This document shows, one piece after another, positions 42,596 through 52,779 of a stretch of 64,000 nucleotides of DNA. Under the pieces are notes generated by a model. The model ran no database searches. It was given only the letters and a program-made list of their open reading frames with translations, and was not told the DNA's origin. Location: NCBI GenBank assembly GCA_964019165.1, contig OZ025267.1, forward strand, positions 13,931,324-13,995,323, in the 5' to 3' direction. The stretch's first letter is position 1, and the number at the start of each line of letters is the position of its first letter. The translations under genes were made by a program, and so were the position numbers. Origin of the DNA: Mastigias papua. Lineage: Eukaryota; Cnidaria; Scyphozoa; Rhizostomeae; Mastigiidae.

Positions 42596-45500
42596 CTATA
42601 ACAACGTCTTGAAGGAGATCAGGCTAGAGGCTCGCTTTGATGGATCTTGGAGACCATTCCAAAGTTTAGCACCCCTATACGAAAAGCTTTTCTGGCCAGT
42701 CGAGGTGTTCCTCTTTGGCAGCGTAAGATCAGTGTCCGTACTCCTTAGGTTGTATGAGGGATTGGTGGAGTTTGCCACAAACAGGTCTGAGAGGTATTGT
42801 GGGGTGAGCCGATTTAATGATTTGAATACCATAACTCGCGATTCAAACTGTATCATATCATTAATCGTTTTCCAACCCAAACTTTCTATTAATGGTTTAC
42901 TAGGGGCATCGTAATTGCTACCGGTGATGATTCGGGCAGCTCGATTTTGAAGTTTCTGTAGCTGGTGGATTTCGGCTGCACCACACACGCCCCACACAGA
43001 ACAGCAGTACCGGAAGCTAGGATCAATGACACTGGTGTAGAGATTTTTAAGCGCATGGAAAGGAAGATATCTTTTTGCATATTTTAACATACCAAGAGAT
43101 CGTGAAATTTTTTTAGATGTTTCCTGAATATGCTTCTTCCAGTCAAGAGAATTATCAATGTGAACTCCTAGATACTTGGCGTTTTGAACAGCTCCTAGGG
43201 TTTCATTGCGCATTTGCAGACAAAGTTGTTCATTTTTCTTTTCTAATGCAGCTTGCTTGTGCTTTGTTGAAATGGTCATTGACTGCGTTTTGGCTACGTT
43301 CAGGGACAGTATATTACCACTGAGCCATGAATCCAAAGCTTCAAGGTCCTTGTTTAATCCCTCATTTAGCTTAGCAACGCTATCAGCTTGGAAGCTTATA
43401 CAAGTGTCATCAGCGTACATATAAACTTTAGCATTATCGATGACCATAGGGAGATCATTGATGTAGATTGAAAATAGCAGGGGTCCAAGACATGAACCCT
43501 GAGGTACTCCTAGGCTTATACTTTGGACTCTGGAGTCGCAGCCGTTGACTCTTGTGAACTGAGTGCGCTTTGACAGGTATGACTTAAACCACTCTAGCTC
43601 GTGGCCCTGAACACCATAGTGTGCGAGCTTTTGAAGAAGAATTCCGTGATCAACTGTGTCAAAGGCTTTCTTTAAGTCTACGAATACGACCCCTGCATAT
43701 TTTCCAGCATCTACACCATTTAGCCAATCATCAGTACATTTTAACAGAGCTGTTGTTGTAGAATGATGGGCCCTAAAACCAGATTGACAGGATGCTATGA
43801 GGCCATTAGTGCTCATATATTCATATAGCTGGTTGTAAACTAACTTTTCAAAGAGCCGCGATATTACAGGGAGAACTGATATTGGTCTATAATTCGATTT
43901 TGCGTTTTTATCTCCTTCTTTAAAAATGGGAGTGACTCTTGCAATCTTCCATTGGGCAGGGAAGACACATTTTAGTATTGATTTATTAAAGATGCAGCAT
44001 AGTGACTTGGTAATGAATGGCAGGGAAATTTTTAAAAAGTAGCTAGAGATATTGTCATTTCCAGAGCCCTTTGATGTCTTCATCTTGCATATGGCATCTC
44101 TAATATGTGTGCACTCGACCTCTTTAAATTCAAAACAGACGGCAGTTTGATTTACAGTGTATTTGCCCGTCAGGAGAGGGTTTGAAGATTTCTCAACATT
44201 TTTTGCAAGATCTTCTCCCACTGAACAAAAATAATTATTCATCGTATTGGATATTTCCCTCTTCTCTCTGATTTCAATATCCCCATCTTTAATGTAAGTG
44301 ATATTTGTGGATTTACTGCATTTATTTAAAAGCTTGCTAGTTATTTTCCAGCATTCTTTCATATTACCTTTATTTTCACTGATCTTATCCACAAAATACT
44401 GCTGCTTTAGCAAAATATTAAGGCTATTCACCCTATTCCGAACTTTCCTATAGTCTTCCATAAGAGAGGAAGATTTATTTTTAACTGCGGCTTTTTTTAG
44501 TTTATCTCTTGACTTCATAAGCAGTTTTATCTCCGTGTTTATCCATGGAGAGTTCCGATCAGAAACTCTCATTTCTCTTGTGGGAGCATGCTTTTCTATC
44601 ACTGCAGAGAAGAGGGATGACCATTTCTCAACCATGACATTAACGTCATCAGTCTTATTAACAACCAGCTCCCAATCGATACTAGAGATATCAGCCAAAA
44701 ATGCACTTTCGTTAAAATGCTTCATGTTTCTAGTTACAACCATCTTGTGCCCGCCAAGTCCGGCATTTATTTTGCGTTTACAAAAGACCATGTAGTGGTC
44801 ACTCATTGATACTTTATGCACTCCTGACTCTAGTATGTTATCGATACAGGATGTAGATATATGATCGATTAGAGTTGATGTAGTGAGCGTTACCCTAGTT
44901 GGCTCGTTTATAATCTGCTTTAGACTGAATAGATCATACAGATTACTAATATGCCTAGAATTTTCAGAGAGAGACAGGCAGGCTATTTCTTGGGATAGAT
45001 CACAGTTAGTATCTCCCATAAGTATCATCTCTTTACCTTCCTTATCAAGGTATGATAGAACTTTTTCAGCTTTGCTAAATATAGCAACCGGGCTGTTTGG
45101 TGGTCTATACCACGTTAAAACCAAGAACGGCCTGCATTTTGGTGGTTGAACTTCAATGCAGAGTAATTCCAGATCTTCCAGTGGTACGTCTTTCCTATGA
45201 ATAAATGTAATAGTATTTCTGACATATATTGAGATACCCCCGCCGAATCTCGATCTATCAAGACGCTGTTGACTATATCCAGAGATATGAGTAATCTGCT
45301 GATCAATTGAACTATCTAGTTTAGTCTCATTTAAGGCTAATATATCGATTTTCATGTCATGCATGAGCACTTTTATTTCATCTAGGTGGCTTCTAAGACC
45401 ATTTATATTAAGGGACGCCATTTTTAGGCCTTTTCTAGATACTGTGCGCTGATGACACTTGCTTTCGATTCCACAGCCGTGGGTAGCAAGCCTTGGAGTA

Positions 45501-45607
45501 CTAACATCAGCCTTCTCTCCTCTAACTTGCTCATCACCCACGTATTGCACGAATGCTAAGATTTTTCGAAAATATACTATTTCCCTCTGGGGTGAGATGC
45601 ATACCAC
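42596..45607 (-). CDS. LINE ORF2: AP endonuclease + reverse transcriptase
   Basis: 1,003 codons from the outermost ATG. M63 (45421; MASLNINGLRSHLDEI) begins the endonuclease and may be the real start. The endonuclease spans about 63-275: NETKLD (E94), MGDTNCDL (D199) and SDHYMV (D270, H271). The reverse transcriptase spans about 555-800: SNYRPISVLPVISRLFEKL, VVFVDLKKAFDTVDH, GVPQGSCLGPLLFSIYINDL and the YADD box at 731-734. The C terminus reads NLRSTDTDLTLPKR and FSYRGAKLWNGL. Its 5' end overlaps ORF1 by 74 nt. All catalytic residues are present, so it is potentially active. Confidence 0.93.
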   Translation of the reverse strand: MVCISPQREIVYFRKILAFVQYVGDEQVRGEKADVSTPRLATHGCGIESKCHQRTVSRKGLKMASLNINGLRSHLDEIKVLMHDMKIDILALNETKLDSSIDQQITHISGYSQQRLDRSRFGGGISIYVRNTITFIHRKDVPLEDLELLCIEVQPPKCRPFLVLTWYRPPNSPVAIFSKAEKVLSYLDKEGKEMILMGDTNCDLSQEIACLSLSENSRHISNLYDLFSLKQIINEPTRVTLTTSTLIDHISTSCIDNILESGVHKVSMSDHYMVFCKRKINAGLGGHKMVVTRNMKHFNESAFLADISSIDWELVVNKTDDVNVMVEKWSSLFSAVIEKHAPTREMRVSDRNSPWINTEIKLLMKSRDKLKKAAVKNKSSSLMEDYRKVRNRVNSLNILLKQQYFVDKISENKGNMKECWKITSKLLNKCSKSTNITYIKDGDIEIREKREISNTMNNYFCSVGEDLAKNVEKSSNPLLTGKYTVNQTAVCFEFKEVECTHIRDAICKMKTSKGSGNDNISSYFLKISLPFITKSLCCIFNKSILKCVFPAQWKIARVTPIFKEGDKNAKSNYRPISVLPVISRLFEKLVYNQLYEYMSTNGLIASCQSGFRAHHSTTTALLKCTDDWLNGVDAGKYAGVVFVDLKKAFDTVDHGILLQKLAHYGVQGHELEWFKSYLSKRTQFTRVNGCDSRVQSISLGVPQGSCLGPLLFSIYINDLPMVIDNAKVYMYADDTCISFQADSVAKLNEGLNKDLEALDSWLSGNILSLNVAKTQSMTISTKHKQAALEKKNEQLCLQMRNETLGAVQNAKYLGVHIDNSLDWKKHIQETSKKISRSLGMLKYAKRYLPFHALKNLYTSVIDPSFRYCCSVWGVCGAAEIHQLQKLQNRAARIITGSNYDAPSKPLIESLGWKTINDMIQFESRVMVFKSLNRLTPQYLSDLFVANSTNPSYNLRSTDTDLTLPKRNTSTGQKSFSYRGAKLWNGLQDPSKRASSLISFKTLL

Positions 45608-46265
45608 CCTTGTCTATATGTTTGAAAGCAATGTTTGAATGGTTAATAAAATCCCATCCGTTAGAAAGGCAGTGTCTTTGTAGAGCCGCATTTGTCTCGA
45701 CTATTTCCAAATTTTTCGGAGTATCATACTTTTGAAGAAATATGGAAGATACAGATACCTCAATGTTGGGATTGACATCCCTGAATTTCCTGCAAGCCTT
45801 ATCGATGTTGTCCACAACTCTTTCTTTTTTCATTCCTTTACTAATATCGTTGCTACCAATGTGGACTATAATCTCATCGACCTTCTGAAGCTCACTATTA
45901 ATGGTTCCTCTATGTTTAGAAACCAGCTGCTCACTTCTGAGACCTCCAATGCCTTTTGCAATAAAATACTCAGGGAGAGATTTTGATTCATCTACCCGTC
46001 GAACATGTGAGTCGCCAAGGAGGAGCACCCTCTTTTTGGCTTCAGGCTTTGGCTTATTGGCGGACTTTTTGTTGCTCTTATAATTTTGATCGTTGTAGCT
46101 GTTGTTGTTGTTGTTGTTGTTGTTTGCTTTTCTGCTATTCCTCTTTGGTTGTCTTGATCCTTTGCTGTTGCCATAGTACTTATTAACGTTATCTGTTCTC
46201 TTTTGTTGTTGTTTTTTGCTAGCTGTTTTTTTATCTTCCTCGTTTACATTGCTACTATCTTCCAT
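45534..46265 (-). CDS. LINE ORF1: SGNH-hydrolase (esterase-like) protein
   Basis: 243 codons. An N-terminal Lys/Asn/Ser-rich tail includes a polyasparagine run encoded by the GTT/AAC repeat at about 46100-46128. The SGNH fold follows from about residue 80: block I VLLLGDSHVRR, block III VHIGSNDIS and block V GGMHLTPEGNSIF. Block V has His but lacks the usual Asp of DxxH (MH preceded by GG). ORF1 esterases are a recognised feature of CR1-type LINEs, with a proposed role in RNP or membrane association. The start is the first ATG, about 50 nt from the inferred 5' end of the element. Confidence 0.88.
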   Translation of the reverse strand: MEDSSNVNEEDKKTASKKQQQKRTDNVNKYYGNSKGSRQPKRNSRKANNNNNNNNSYNDQNYKSNKKSANKPKPEAKKRVLLLGDSHVRRVDESKSLPEYFIAKGIGGLRSEQLVSKHRGTINSELQKVDEIIVHIGSNDISKGMKKERVVDNIDKACRKFRDVNPNIEVSVSSIFLQKYDTPKNLEIVETNAALQRHCLSNGWDFINHSNIAFKHIDKGGMHLTPEGNSIFSKNLSIRAIRG

Positions 46266-46788
46266 TGTGCATTCTTTTGATTTGTGTGTGCATTCTTTTG
46301 ATTTGTGAAATCAAAGTATACGAATTACATCATCAGATATATCATTCTTGAAAAAAGCGTAGACCGTGCCTTTCTTCCTGAAATACGTAACTTCTGATGC
46401 ATTTTACGCCGCCACAATTCACAAGAAGATACTGTATCGTCATGCACGTCTATTTGGTAATTTTGAATGAGATTGATGCAAACAGTCATCTTTTATTAGA
46501 GTAAACAGTCTCATTTTGCCACCGTAGACCGTTGCAGAAATCGATAGCCATCACGCTCCTGTCATCATTGCCATGCATGGATAAATATATCAATTGGCGA
46601 TTTAAGCTCGTAGATATTATTACATCTGTAGATGGATGAATTGAATCGGTGCAGTGTTATGGATCTATTGAGACGCAATAACGTCCTGCTCAGAGTAAAA
46701 GATATTCGCTCAATAAATATAGATGTTTGTCTTCACAGATTGATTATATACTGACAGTTAAAAACATAAAATGGTATAACTACAATTA

Positions 46789-47886
46789 TCAATATTTTAT
46801 ACGATAACCCTTATTTCGTGACAGTATTTTTAGCCTATTAGGTAGCGAGGCAATTGTTGTATCAATGGTAAATACATTACAGTTTTTCAAATGTTTAACA
46901 ACTCTCTCTTTAAACTGAAGAAACGACTCTTTTGAAATCTTCTGTTCCATGGCCTCCTTTTTCAATGCCACTTTTACGATGTGAAACACATTTTCGATGG
47001 GATTAATGTCTGGTGATCTAGGTGGAATATTAAGAAACTGTAAGCCGCATTCTTCTATAGCATCAAGTGCCACTTTACTTGTCTGGCAAGGATCGTTGTC
47101 CATTACGAAGATCAACTCCTCTCTTCCTTTCATCTCTGCCAATTGCAGTAGCCTACTATGCAGCGTGTTTTGTAAAAATTTTGCAAAATAATGTCCCTGC
47201 ATTTTTGTGTACTCTTCCAGTAAAACAACGCCACTTCCACTGCTTATGCCAACTAGAAAATGGATCCTTCTCCCACCAGCAAGATTTTTTGTTCCTTTCG
47301 CAGTCACCCTAAGTCCTTCATTTTGTCTTCTATACACCTTCCCCTGCGCTGAAACAGCTTCTTTGTACGGGTTACTCTTGTAAACAAATGAAACACCATC
47401 TAAATACAGCAAGACATTATCACTCCAAAATCTGGTATCATATCTGTTCAACGCATCTCTCGCAAATTTAACGCGTTTTTTCCTGTCCTCTACAGACAAG
47501 ACGCCCTTTCTTATTGCCGTTAGTCTATAATAATTCGCTTCGTTCAAGGCACGTATTAAAGTCCTGCGGCTGACGTGGGTCATTCCCGCTTCCCTACCAA
47601 CCTCCAGCACTGTCACATTCGGGTTTTCCTCTCTCATTGCCAAAAACTTTCGTAGAAATCGGCTCCTATCTCTGTCCGTAAAGATGCGTGGTCTACCAGG
47701 TTTTAGTTTCTTCATGTTATTTTCGCCTTTATCCTTTGCCATTATGCCCTCTCTGCATATTCTCAGGACAGATGATGCGGAGACTTGGCAACGCCGGCTT
47801 ATTTGTCTTAACGATAGTCCTCCCTCCATTCTCAATAAATGGATATACGCTCTTGTCTTGTCGGCTATTTTCCTTCTGAATACCAT
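46789..47886 (-). CDS. Tc1-like transposase (DD34E)
   Basis: 365 codons from ATG 47886 (MVFRRKIADK); an upstream in-frame ATG at 48027 adds 47 unlikely residues. The N-terminal paired-like DNA-binding region has LSLRQISRRCQVSASSVLRI and GRPRIFTDRD. The DDE catalytic region has LYLDGVSF (first Asp), VMDNDPCQTS (second Asp) and SPDINPIENVFH (Glu), with 34 residues between second Asp and Glu, the Tc1 signature. The frame is intact. Candidate ends are weak: TACACTGAAACCTGTAGTAA reversed near 48243 and TACTGACAGTTAAAAACATA near 46751. Confidence 0.93.
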   Translation of the reverse strand: MVFRRKIADKTRAYIHLLRMEGGLSLRQISRRCQVSASSVLRICREGIMAKDKGENNMKKLKPGRPRIFTDRDRSRFLRKFLAMREENPNVTVLEVGREAGMTHVSRRTLIRALNEANYYRLTAIRKGVLSVEDRKKRVKFARDALNRYDTRFWSDNVLLYLDGVSFVYKSNPYKEAVSAQGKVYRRQNEGLRVTAKGTKNLAGGRRIHFLVGISSGSGVVLLEEYTKMQGHYFAKFLQNTLHSRLLQLAEMKGREELIFVMDNDPCQTSKVALDAIEECGLQFLNIPPRSPDINPIENVFHIVKVALKKEAMEQKISKESFLQFKERVVKHLKNCNVFTIDTTIASLPNRLKILSRNKGYRIKY

Positions 47887-48328
47887 ACTTGTTGATGAAC
47901 AGAGCAGATGAAACACTATATAGGTACGCTTATATTTCAAAATATACAGATATATATATACAGAACTGTGAAGAATGGGGGATCGACAACCACATGATAA
48001 GATAATTTCATTGTGGTTCAGCGCCAATAGTTTTCGCCCTTACAGTTTGGGCGCCAAAAGTTTGGCCTTACATTTTGGGCGCCAAGAACAGGTTTCGTTT
48101 ATATCACGTGGTTTTCGATCCTTATTTTTCTTGTTTAAATGTATTACAGATGTAGCCGAGGAGTTATGCTGGAAGACGTTTTCATGCTGCCAGCCTTACT
48201 ACAAATATACAGATATGTTTTTACTACAGGTTTCAGTGTAAACAGTTACTTGGTATTGCAATTTCCATGAAATGACATGAGTACTACGCGCTCCATACAC
48301 AAACAGTTACATTCCTTTATCCTGTTTG

Positions 48329-48336
<8 letters not shown>

Positions 48337-48412
<76 letters not shown>
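48337..48412. repeat. (AT)n array
   Basis: About 76 bp of AT dinucleotides just right of the Tc1-like element. Confidence 0.97.
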
Positions 48413-48415
<3 letters not shown>

Positions 48416-48870
48416 AGAATACCTTTATTGCTGTAAACATTTTATTATATTTAAAATAAATTGACGTGTGCTATATTATAAACATGTTCATTATTTGCGT
48501 CAAAGCGATGAAGTTAAGAGGATGAGAATATGCAGCCTCGGTTTCATTGACATTTGATGCTTATTTAAATACCCCAGTTCCATGGGAAACCGAAGTCATC
48601 AGGGAAACCCGCCGCCCCCTATTGTTTCTGCATGGAAATAGGTTATTTATCTAAACAACCAATAACTATAAAGTACCTTCCAGTGTATTCAGACATGAAA
48701 GCAGCATTTGTTTATAGAGAGATAATATAGAATATTAGAGTTGAACTAAATATGACGTCACCGATTCGTTATACAGCTTTAATTTTTGTTCCATTGAATT
48801 CGCGACCCCCAATTACCCCAGGATAGCCATCTGTGATATTTCAATATCAGTCACGTTTTAAGAAACGAAA

Positions 48871-49155
48871 AAGACAATGGCCGCCAAAACTCTTGGAACA
48901 CTATGCTTCTTATCTCTGTACGCTATCTCCCCTCCCCCCCTATACAATGTTGTAATATGGCTAGGAAATGAAGAAAAATTGAGATCTAAGTTGACCAAGT
49001 ACACCAAACATCCTGGGACATATTCCTCCGTCTTCTCAACATTGTTTCAGGGGGGGAAGGGGGGCTGTTTGTGTGAAATACGACAATGAAGCGTGAAATA
49101 TCTATTTCCTGGCAATTCCACGCTACTGTTCCAACTACTTTCGGCGGCCATTGTA
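48871..49155. mobile_element. short MITE with ACAATGGCCGCC termini
   Basis: 285 bp. The left end ACAATGGCCGCCAAAACTCT and right end (reverse complement ACAATGGCCGCCGAAAGTAG) match over about 33 bp, continuing with TTGGAACA. G-rich centre. The target duplication is not clear. It abuts the Penelope inverted repeat at 49158. Confidence 0.6.
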
Positions 49156-49157
49156 GA

Positions 49158-49296
49158 TTGTCCTAAGTACGGAAGAAAAACAAAATACGTTGTTATCGTC
49201 AGTTTGACTAGAAGTCTTCTTATTTCTACTAAACTTCTAGTCAAACTGACGATAACAACCTATTTTGTTTTTTATTCCGTACTTAGGACAATATAG
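49158..49296. repeat. Penelope-derived inverted repeat (59-60 bp arms)
   Basis: Arms 49157-49215 and 49233-49293 are near-perfect reverse complements (core TTGTTATCGTCAGTTTGACT) with a loop of about 17 nt. Both arms encode, in opposite directions, KLTITTYFVF followed by a (V/L)LRTI or PYLGQ end, a Penelope-like reverse transcriptase C-terminal segment. So this is an inverted partial copy joined to its own element. Confidence 0.85.
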
Positions 49297-49672
49297 TTTT
49301 CGCATTCAACACAACATCAATAAGCTTACTAAACAATGTTACACCAATGTTAAATTGCAGTTTACGTGTATTGGCTTCAGTGCCACAAACTACGGTAAAA
49401 CATCCCGCAATATTCTGAATCGCTGTAGAGAGCACCTTGGCATTAACAAATTAGGACAAGAGGCTAAATTAGGACAAGAGACTGAATTAAGCTTAATACG
49501 TCGAACTAAAATCTGGATTTGTCTTCACGAGTATTATCGCTACCATCGTTCATGTCGTATGTTAAATGAAATAACAGAAATCAAGATGTCTCTCATTGTC
49601 GTCGTCCCTATCATCAATTTGAATAGAGGTAGTGGTCATTGCAGTGATTCTGTGGCTCACGTCAGACCATAG
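49233..49672 (+). pseudogene. Penelope-like element 3' part (RT end plus GIY-YIG domain)
   Basis: Reads KLLVKLTITTYFVF, then SFRIQHNINKLTKQCYTNVK, then a GIY-YIG domain FTCIGFSATNYGKTSRNILN and RCREHLGINK (GKT and R..EH intact). The GIY/YIG dipeptides are diverged. It decays after about 49500 where a short duplicated word (AGGACAAGAG) appears. 5'-truncated copy. Confidence 0.7.
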
Positions 49673-49955
49673 GAATAGCAAATCTCAGCGATTTTCGCTT
49701 TCCTGAAGTCCACTTACTCATGAGTTTCAAGCACATGTTGCAAAAAATGTGTGAGGCCCATAGTTTTTCTTGGTCAACAAATTTGACGTGGAAGTAAGCA
49801 TTATACGCTTTCTTGAAAAATTCAGATGTCGCTTTTGGGTTATTTCTGATTGCAAATGTGCCACACGTGTAGCAAAATATGTTGGTATCATTTTTGCCTT
49901 TCCTCCATGAAGCCATAACCTCCCCAATAAAACTCATATTTTTAACATGACTCAA
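49600..49955 (-). pseudogene. N-terminal Cys-rich fragment of the 38.7-41.2 kb gene family
   Basis: Reads IFCYTCGTFAIRNNPKATSE, then FFKKAYNAYFHVK, ASHIFCNMCLKLMSKW and GKRKSLRFAIPM. CxxC...CxxC pairs and the (W)..GKR.S..F.IPMVWR ending are the N-terminal module I associate with the same uncharacterised family as the 38750-41160 relic. It is in the same orientation, so both may derive from one copy pulled apart by insertions, or be separate copies. Confidence 0.6.
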
Positions 49956-50389
49956 TTCAGAGATAGAGGATGTCTTGCTATTTCAGCTCTGATTCTCAGA
50001 AATAATCAATTTCGTAAGAGAAATATTGGAGCAACAAAGTAAATCCTAAATGTGCACTTTTTCATTATATTTTTTATATTAAAAAGAATTCGTATTGTTA
50101 TCTGGCATGAACTGATGAGTCTAACAAGATGGTATGTTTAAATGAGCCTGACACAGCAGCAATTGGTGATGGTCATAGGAGAAAAACAAAGCTCTAGAAA
50201 AATTGCATTTTACCAAAACTGAGCCATCTCTGCATATCAAAAACGGTAGAAAAACTTGCAAAACTACGGTAATTTTTGGACCCAGCACCATCAAATCAGC
50301 TAAAAGCATACGTTTGGTTTGTTAACAACAAATATTGTGTTGACCAGTACAATGTGACTCGTAACAATGCCTACAAATTAGCATTAGTT

Positions 50390-50700
50390 TGTTGATTAGG
50401 CAATCTGACAAAGGCTTTTTATTTTAAAACTATAGATTACATTGATAATGATATCTTACTGCTAATATTGTATTTACTGTTGCTGTGAGATCCCATACTG
50501 GCTCTTTACCATTTCTTGATATATATCGTACATGCGGCAGCAACTGCTCAAAAGTCCAAACGAACTTATCAGAAAAAGATACATACAAGAATTATAGCTG
50601 AACTCTTTACGGCCATAAGAGCGATTTAATCTGGCGTATTTTTCATACTAATTAGACTATAAAAGCGTCAAGATAGCTTTCTGTAATACAAACGATGCAT
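50390..50700 (+). pseudogene. Penelope-like reverse transcriptase relic (tentative)
   Basis: Reads PYWLFTIS-like then LPFLDIY.TCG...NCSKVQTNLS.KDTY, and HKSDLIWRIFHT, paralleling LPFLD......TSVYRKPT(F/Y)T and YK..LI..L..R of Penelope reverse transcriptases. Badly decayed. It lies after the GIY-YIG piece, so it is another copy or a tandem partner. Confidence 0.35.
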
Positions 50701-51239
50701 CAAAAAAGTAACACATCCAATCGTTAATGCAATTAAGTGAAATCCTCGCTTAAAACGTTTTCTAAACTTAGAGTGGTGCCGCGAAAACGTGAAAGAAATT
50801 GAAAATATAAAGTACCATGAAAAGATACGACCATCATATTTGAGAAAAATTGAATTAAGGGGGATCATGTTTATATAAGATTGAAATGTGCTTTCAAGCT
50901 ACTACACTCAAAAAAAAGGTAAATAGTGAGATTTCTACTGTTTCTGTCAATCAGAAAGGTGAAATGCATAGTATGGTCAATATTGCACTTCTAAGCTACA
51001 TAAGAGTAAGGCAAATTCGTGAAAATGTAGAAAAATGCCATGTGGTGTAGTGATACAAATTCACTCAATTGCTCGAAAATACAAATTCACAAAGTTTGAA
51101 ATATTTCCGTTCAGGATGCCACAAGATACAATACGAAAATTAAATACAATTTTCAATTAATCTCTGCAACGTGGCTTTCAGTGTAGTCGTAAGGCACGCA
51201 CAGGGGAAGCCTATGCCTGAAAACGTAAAGAGAACTTAC
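50701..51239. other. ARAP intron, no further recognised content
   Basis: AT-rich, with a possible continuation of the Penelope relic to about 50880. Nothing else is seen. Confidence 0.4.
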
Positions 51240-51351
51240 CAAGCCCAGCTGCATCGATTTTCTCAAATAATGACCAATTAGCATCAAATGAGAGGGACAC
51301 GAATTTTATGATGTACCAGCATACCTCACTTGCGGTAGTCTTGCTGTTTAC
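51240..51351 (-). CDS. ARAP exon: N-terminal half of RA domain
   Basis: Acceptor ATTATCAG, donor GTAAGT. Reads VNSKTTASEVCWYIIKFVSL then DANWSLFEKIDAAGL, typical of a Ras-association domain (T..EV......nWsLFE....gLER). Ends in phase 1, completed by the 37740-37861 exon to give GL-ERPLH. Confidence 0.88.
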
Positions 51352-51837
51352 CTGATAATTATAATACATAATACTTTTAAAGATTTACTGTAGTAGGTAT
51401 AAAAGAAATTTCTGTTATACCAAGAGGATACATAAAGAAGAAATAAACTAAATAGAAATATTGACGAGATCTAAGTCATATGGAGACTACATGAGGCCAA
51501 ATAGCTTTAGAAAGATAAAGAAACCTGAGAAAAACTAAAAATGCGACCTATAATCAGTTATATGCAATCGAACAAGTTGGTATAGAAGTTTAATACGCTT
51601 CATATATTGGCAACTAACAACAAGAATAGAGATTAGTGAGAGATCTCACTTGACGTATCTAAATTTCATTTACCTTGTTATTTGAAGAATCAAGTTGAAA
51701 GTTTGAGAACAGGCAAAAATACAAGTTTATGAGTAGCTCCAAAAACTCTTCAATACAACAATTCTAAGAAAAAGTTCCGAGAACTTTTACAGTCAAATTA
51801 TGACTAAATGAAGGAAACATATAATTATCACCTTAAC

Positions 51838-51897
51838 CATGCAGGATTTCTGAGTATTTTCTATTGAGACACCAATCTGAATTTCATTGATTTCATC
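51838..51897 (-). CDS. ARAP exon between RhoGAP and RA
   Basis: Acceptor TTTTCCAG, donor GTTAAG, phase 0/0. Reads DEINEIQIGVSIENTQKSCM, the start of the RA domain. Confidence 0.7.
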
Positions 51898-52486
51898 CTG
51901 GAAAAATTAAAATCAGTATTACAATAGAGCGCTGAAATGACAATGTAAAATTGCTAAGCCGTTTGAGACAAGCTACAGGACCCTATCATTGATTAATTGA
52001 CTAGGTTCACCTGTAACTAACTCCGTAAAGTCAACAGAAAATATCGTGAAAACTAAAATAGCTCATATATAGAGCTAGGTGACAGCAACAACTAATCCGC
52101 TTTAGATTAAGGTAGTAAAAAGAAAACGCCACAAAAATTCAGATATGACATATACCATAGATTATGCATCGGTAAAATATGATATATCAAGGAGGTGGGG
52201 AACTCACTATAAGAGCATAATTAGAAGAAGAAATCAAAAATGAAAAGAAAAATGAAAACAACCACAAAAAGGAAGGAGTTGCGACACTCTTATAGACAGT
52301 AGATCCAATAGAAAAATGGAGGCAAGCATAAACGGCCAAGATAATTTTAGGATTTACTTTAAAAGAAAATGTAGAATACAGGCCAAATAATGAAATGGAG
52401 AAGGGTCTCTAGCGTACAAAAATATTAGCTACTTCACAAATATTTTTCCTAAAAATTTTAGGTCATTAAAAATCACTCCTGTATAC

Positions 52487-52546
52487 CTCACATAACGTGC
52501 TTCTCTGGCTCATGGCAGTCATAGCTCTCCTGGCGTTTTCCATTTC
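52487..52546 (-). CDS. ARAP exon, RhoGAP-RA linker
   Basis: Acceptor ACATCAG, donor GTATAC, phase 0/0. Reads EMENARRAMTAMSQRSTLCE. No domain; fits by phase and position. Confidence 0.65.
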
Positions 52547-52779
52547 CTGATGTGAAATATGTTAAAAGCAATAGTTCTGATCCTAAATATAGTCTGGTTC
52601 ACTATAGAAGGGACTTTCACACATCATTGTGCATGAAAATATCAATATAAAGAGATATAAAAATTGAATCAAAAAATAAAGAAATTACATATACAAGGTC
52701 ATTTTGTTATGGATTATTGACTCTCATTGATATATTGTGCAAATGAAACATGCAACAGAAGTGGAAAACGCCATAAATA

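Larger units (their letters stand above)
42322..46315 (-). mobile_element. full-length CR1-like LINE (SGNH ORF1, APE-RT ORF2), GTATAC target duplication
   Basis: Runs right to left: short 5' region with a duplicated AAATCAAAAGAATGCACA-like word, ORF1 with an esterase fold, ORF2 with endonuclease and reverse transcriptase, a 3' UTR of about 240 bp and a (TAA)n tail (plus-strand TTATTA, 42322-42358). GTATAC is found on both sides (42316-42321 and 46316-46321), consistent with a 6-bp target duplication. Both frames are open. An esterase ORF1 is known from CR1-clade LINEs. It is in ARAP's 13.4 kb intron, in the sense direction of the gene. Confidence 0.88.
42121..46533. repeat. element with inverted CGGTCTACG motifs, hosting a LINE
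   Basis: CACGGTCTACG occurs in direct orientation at 42123, 42143 and 42298 and inverted (CGTAGACCG) at 46358 and 46523, framing the LINE at 42322-46315. Without the LINE this would be an element of about 420 bp with inverted ends. Borders uncertain. Confidence 0.45.

Noticed and set aside
48000..48110. Repeated GGGCGCCAA words as Tc1 transposon termini
   Set aside because: No matching inver­ted copy on the left side of the transposase gene.
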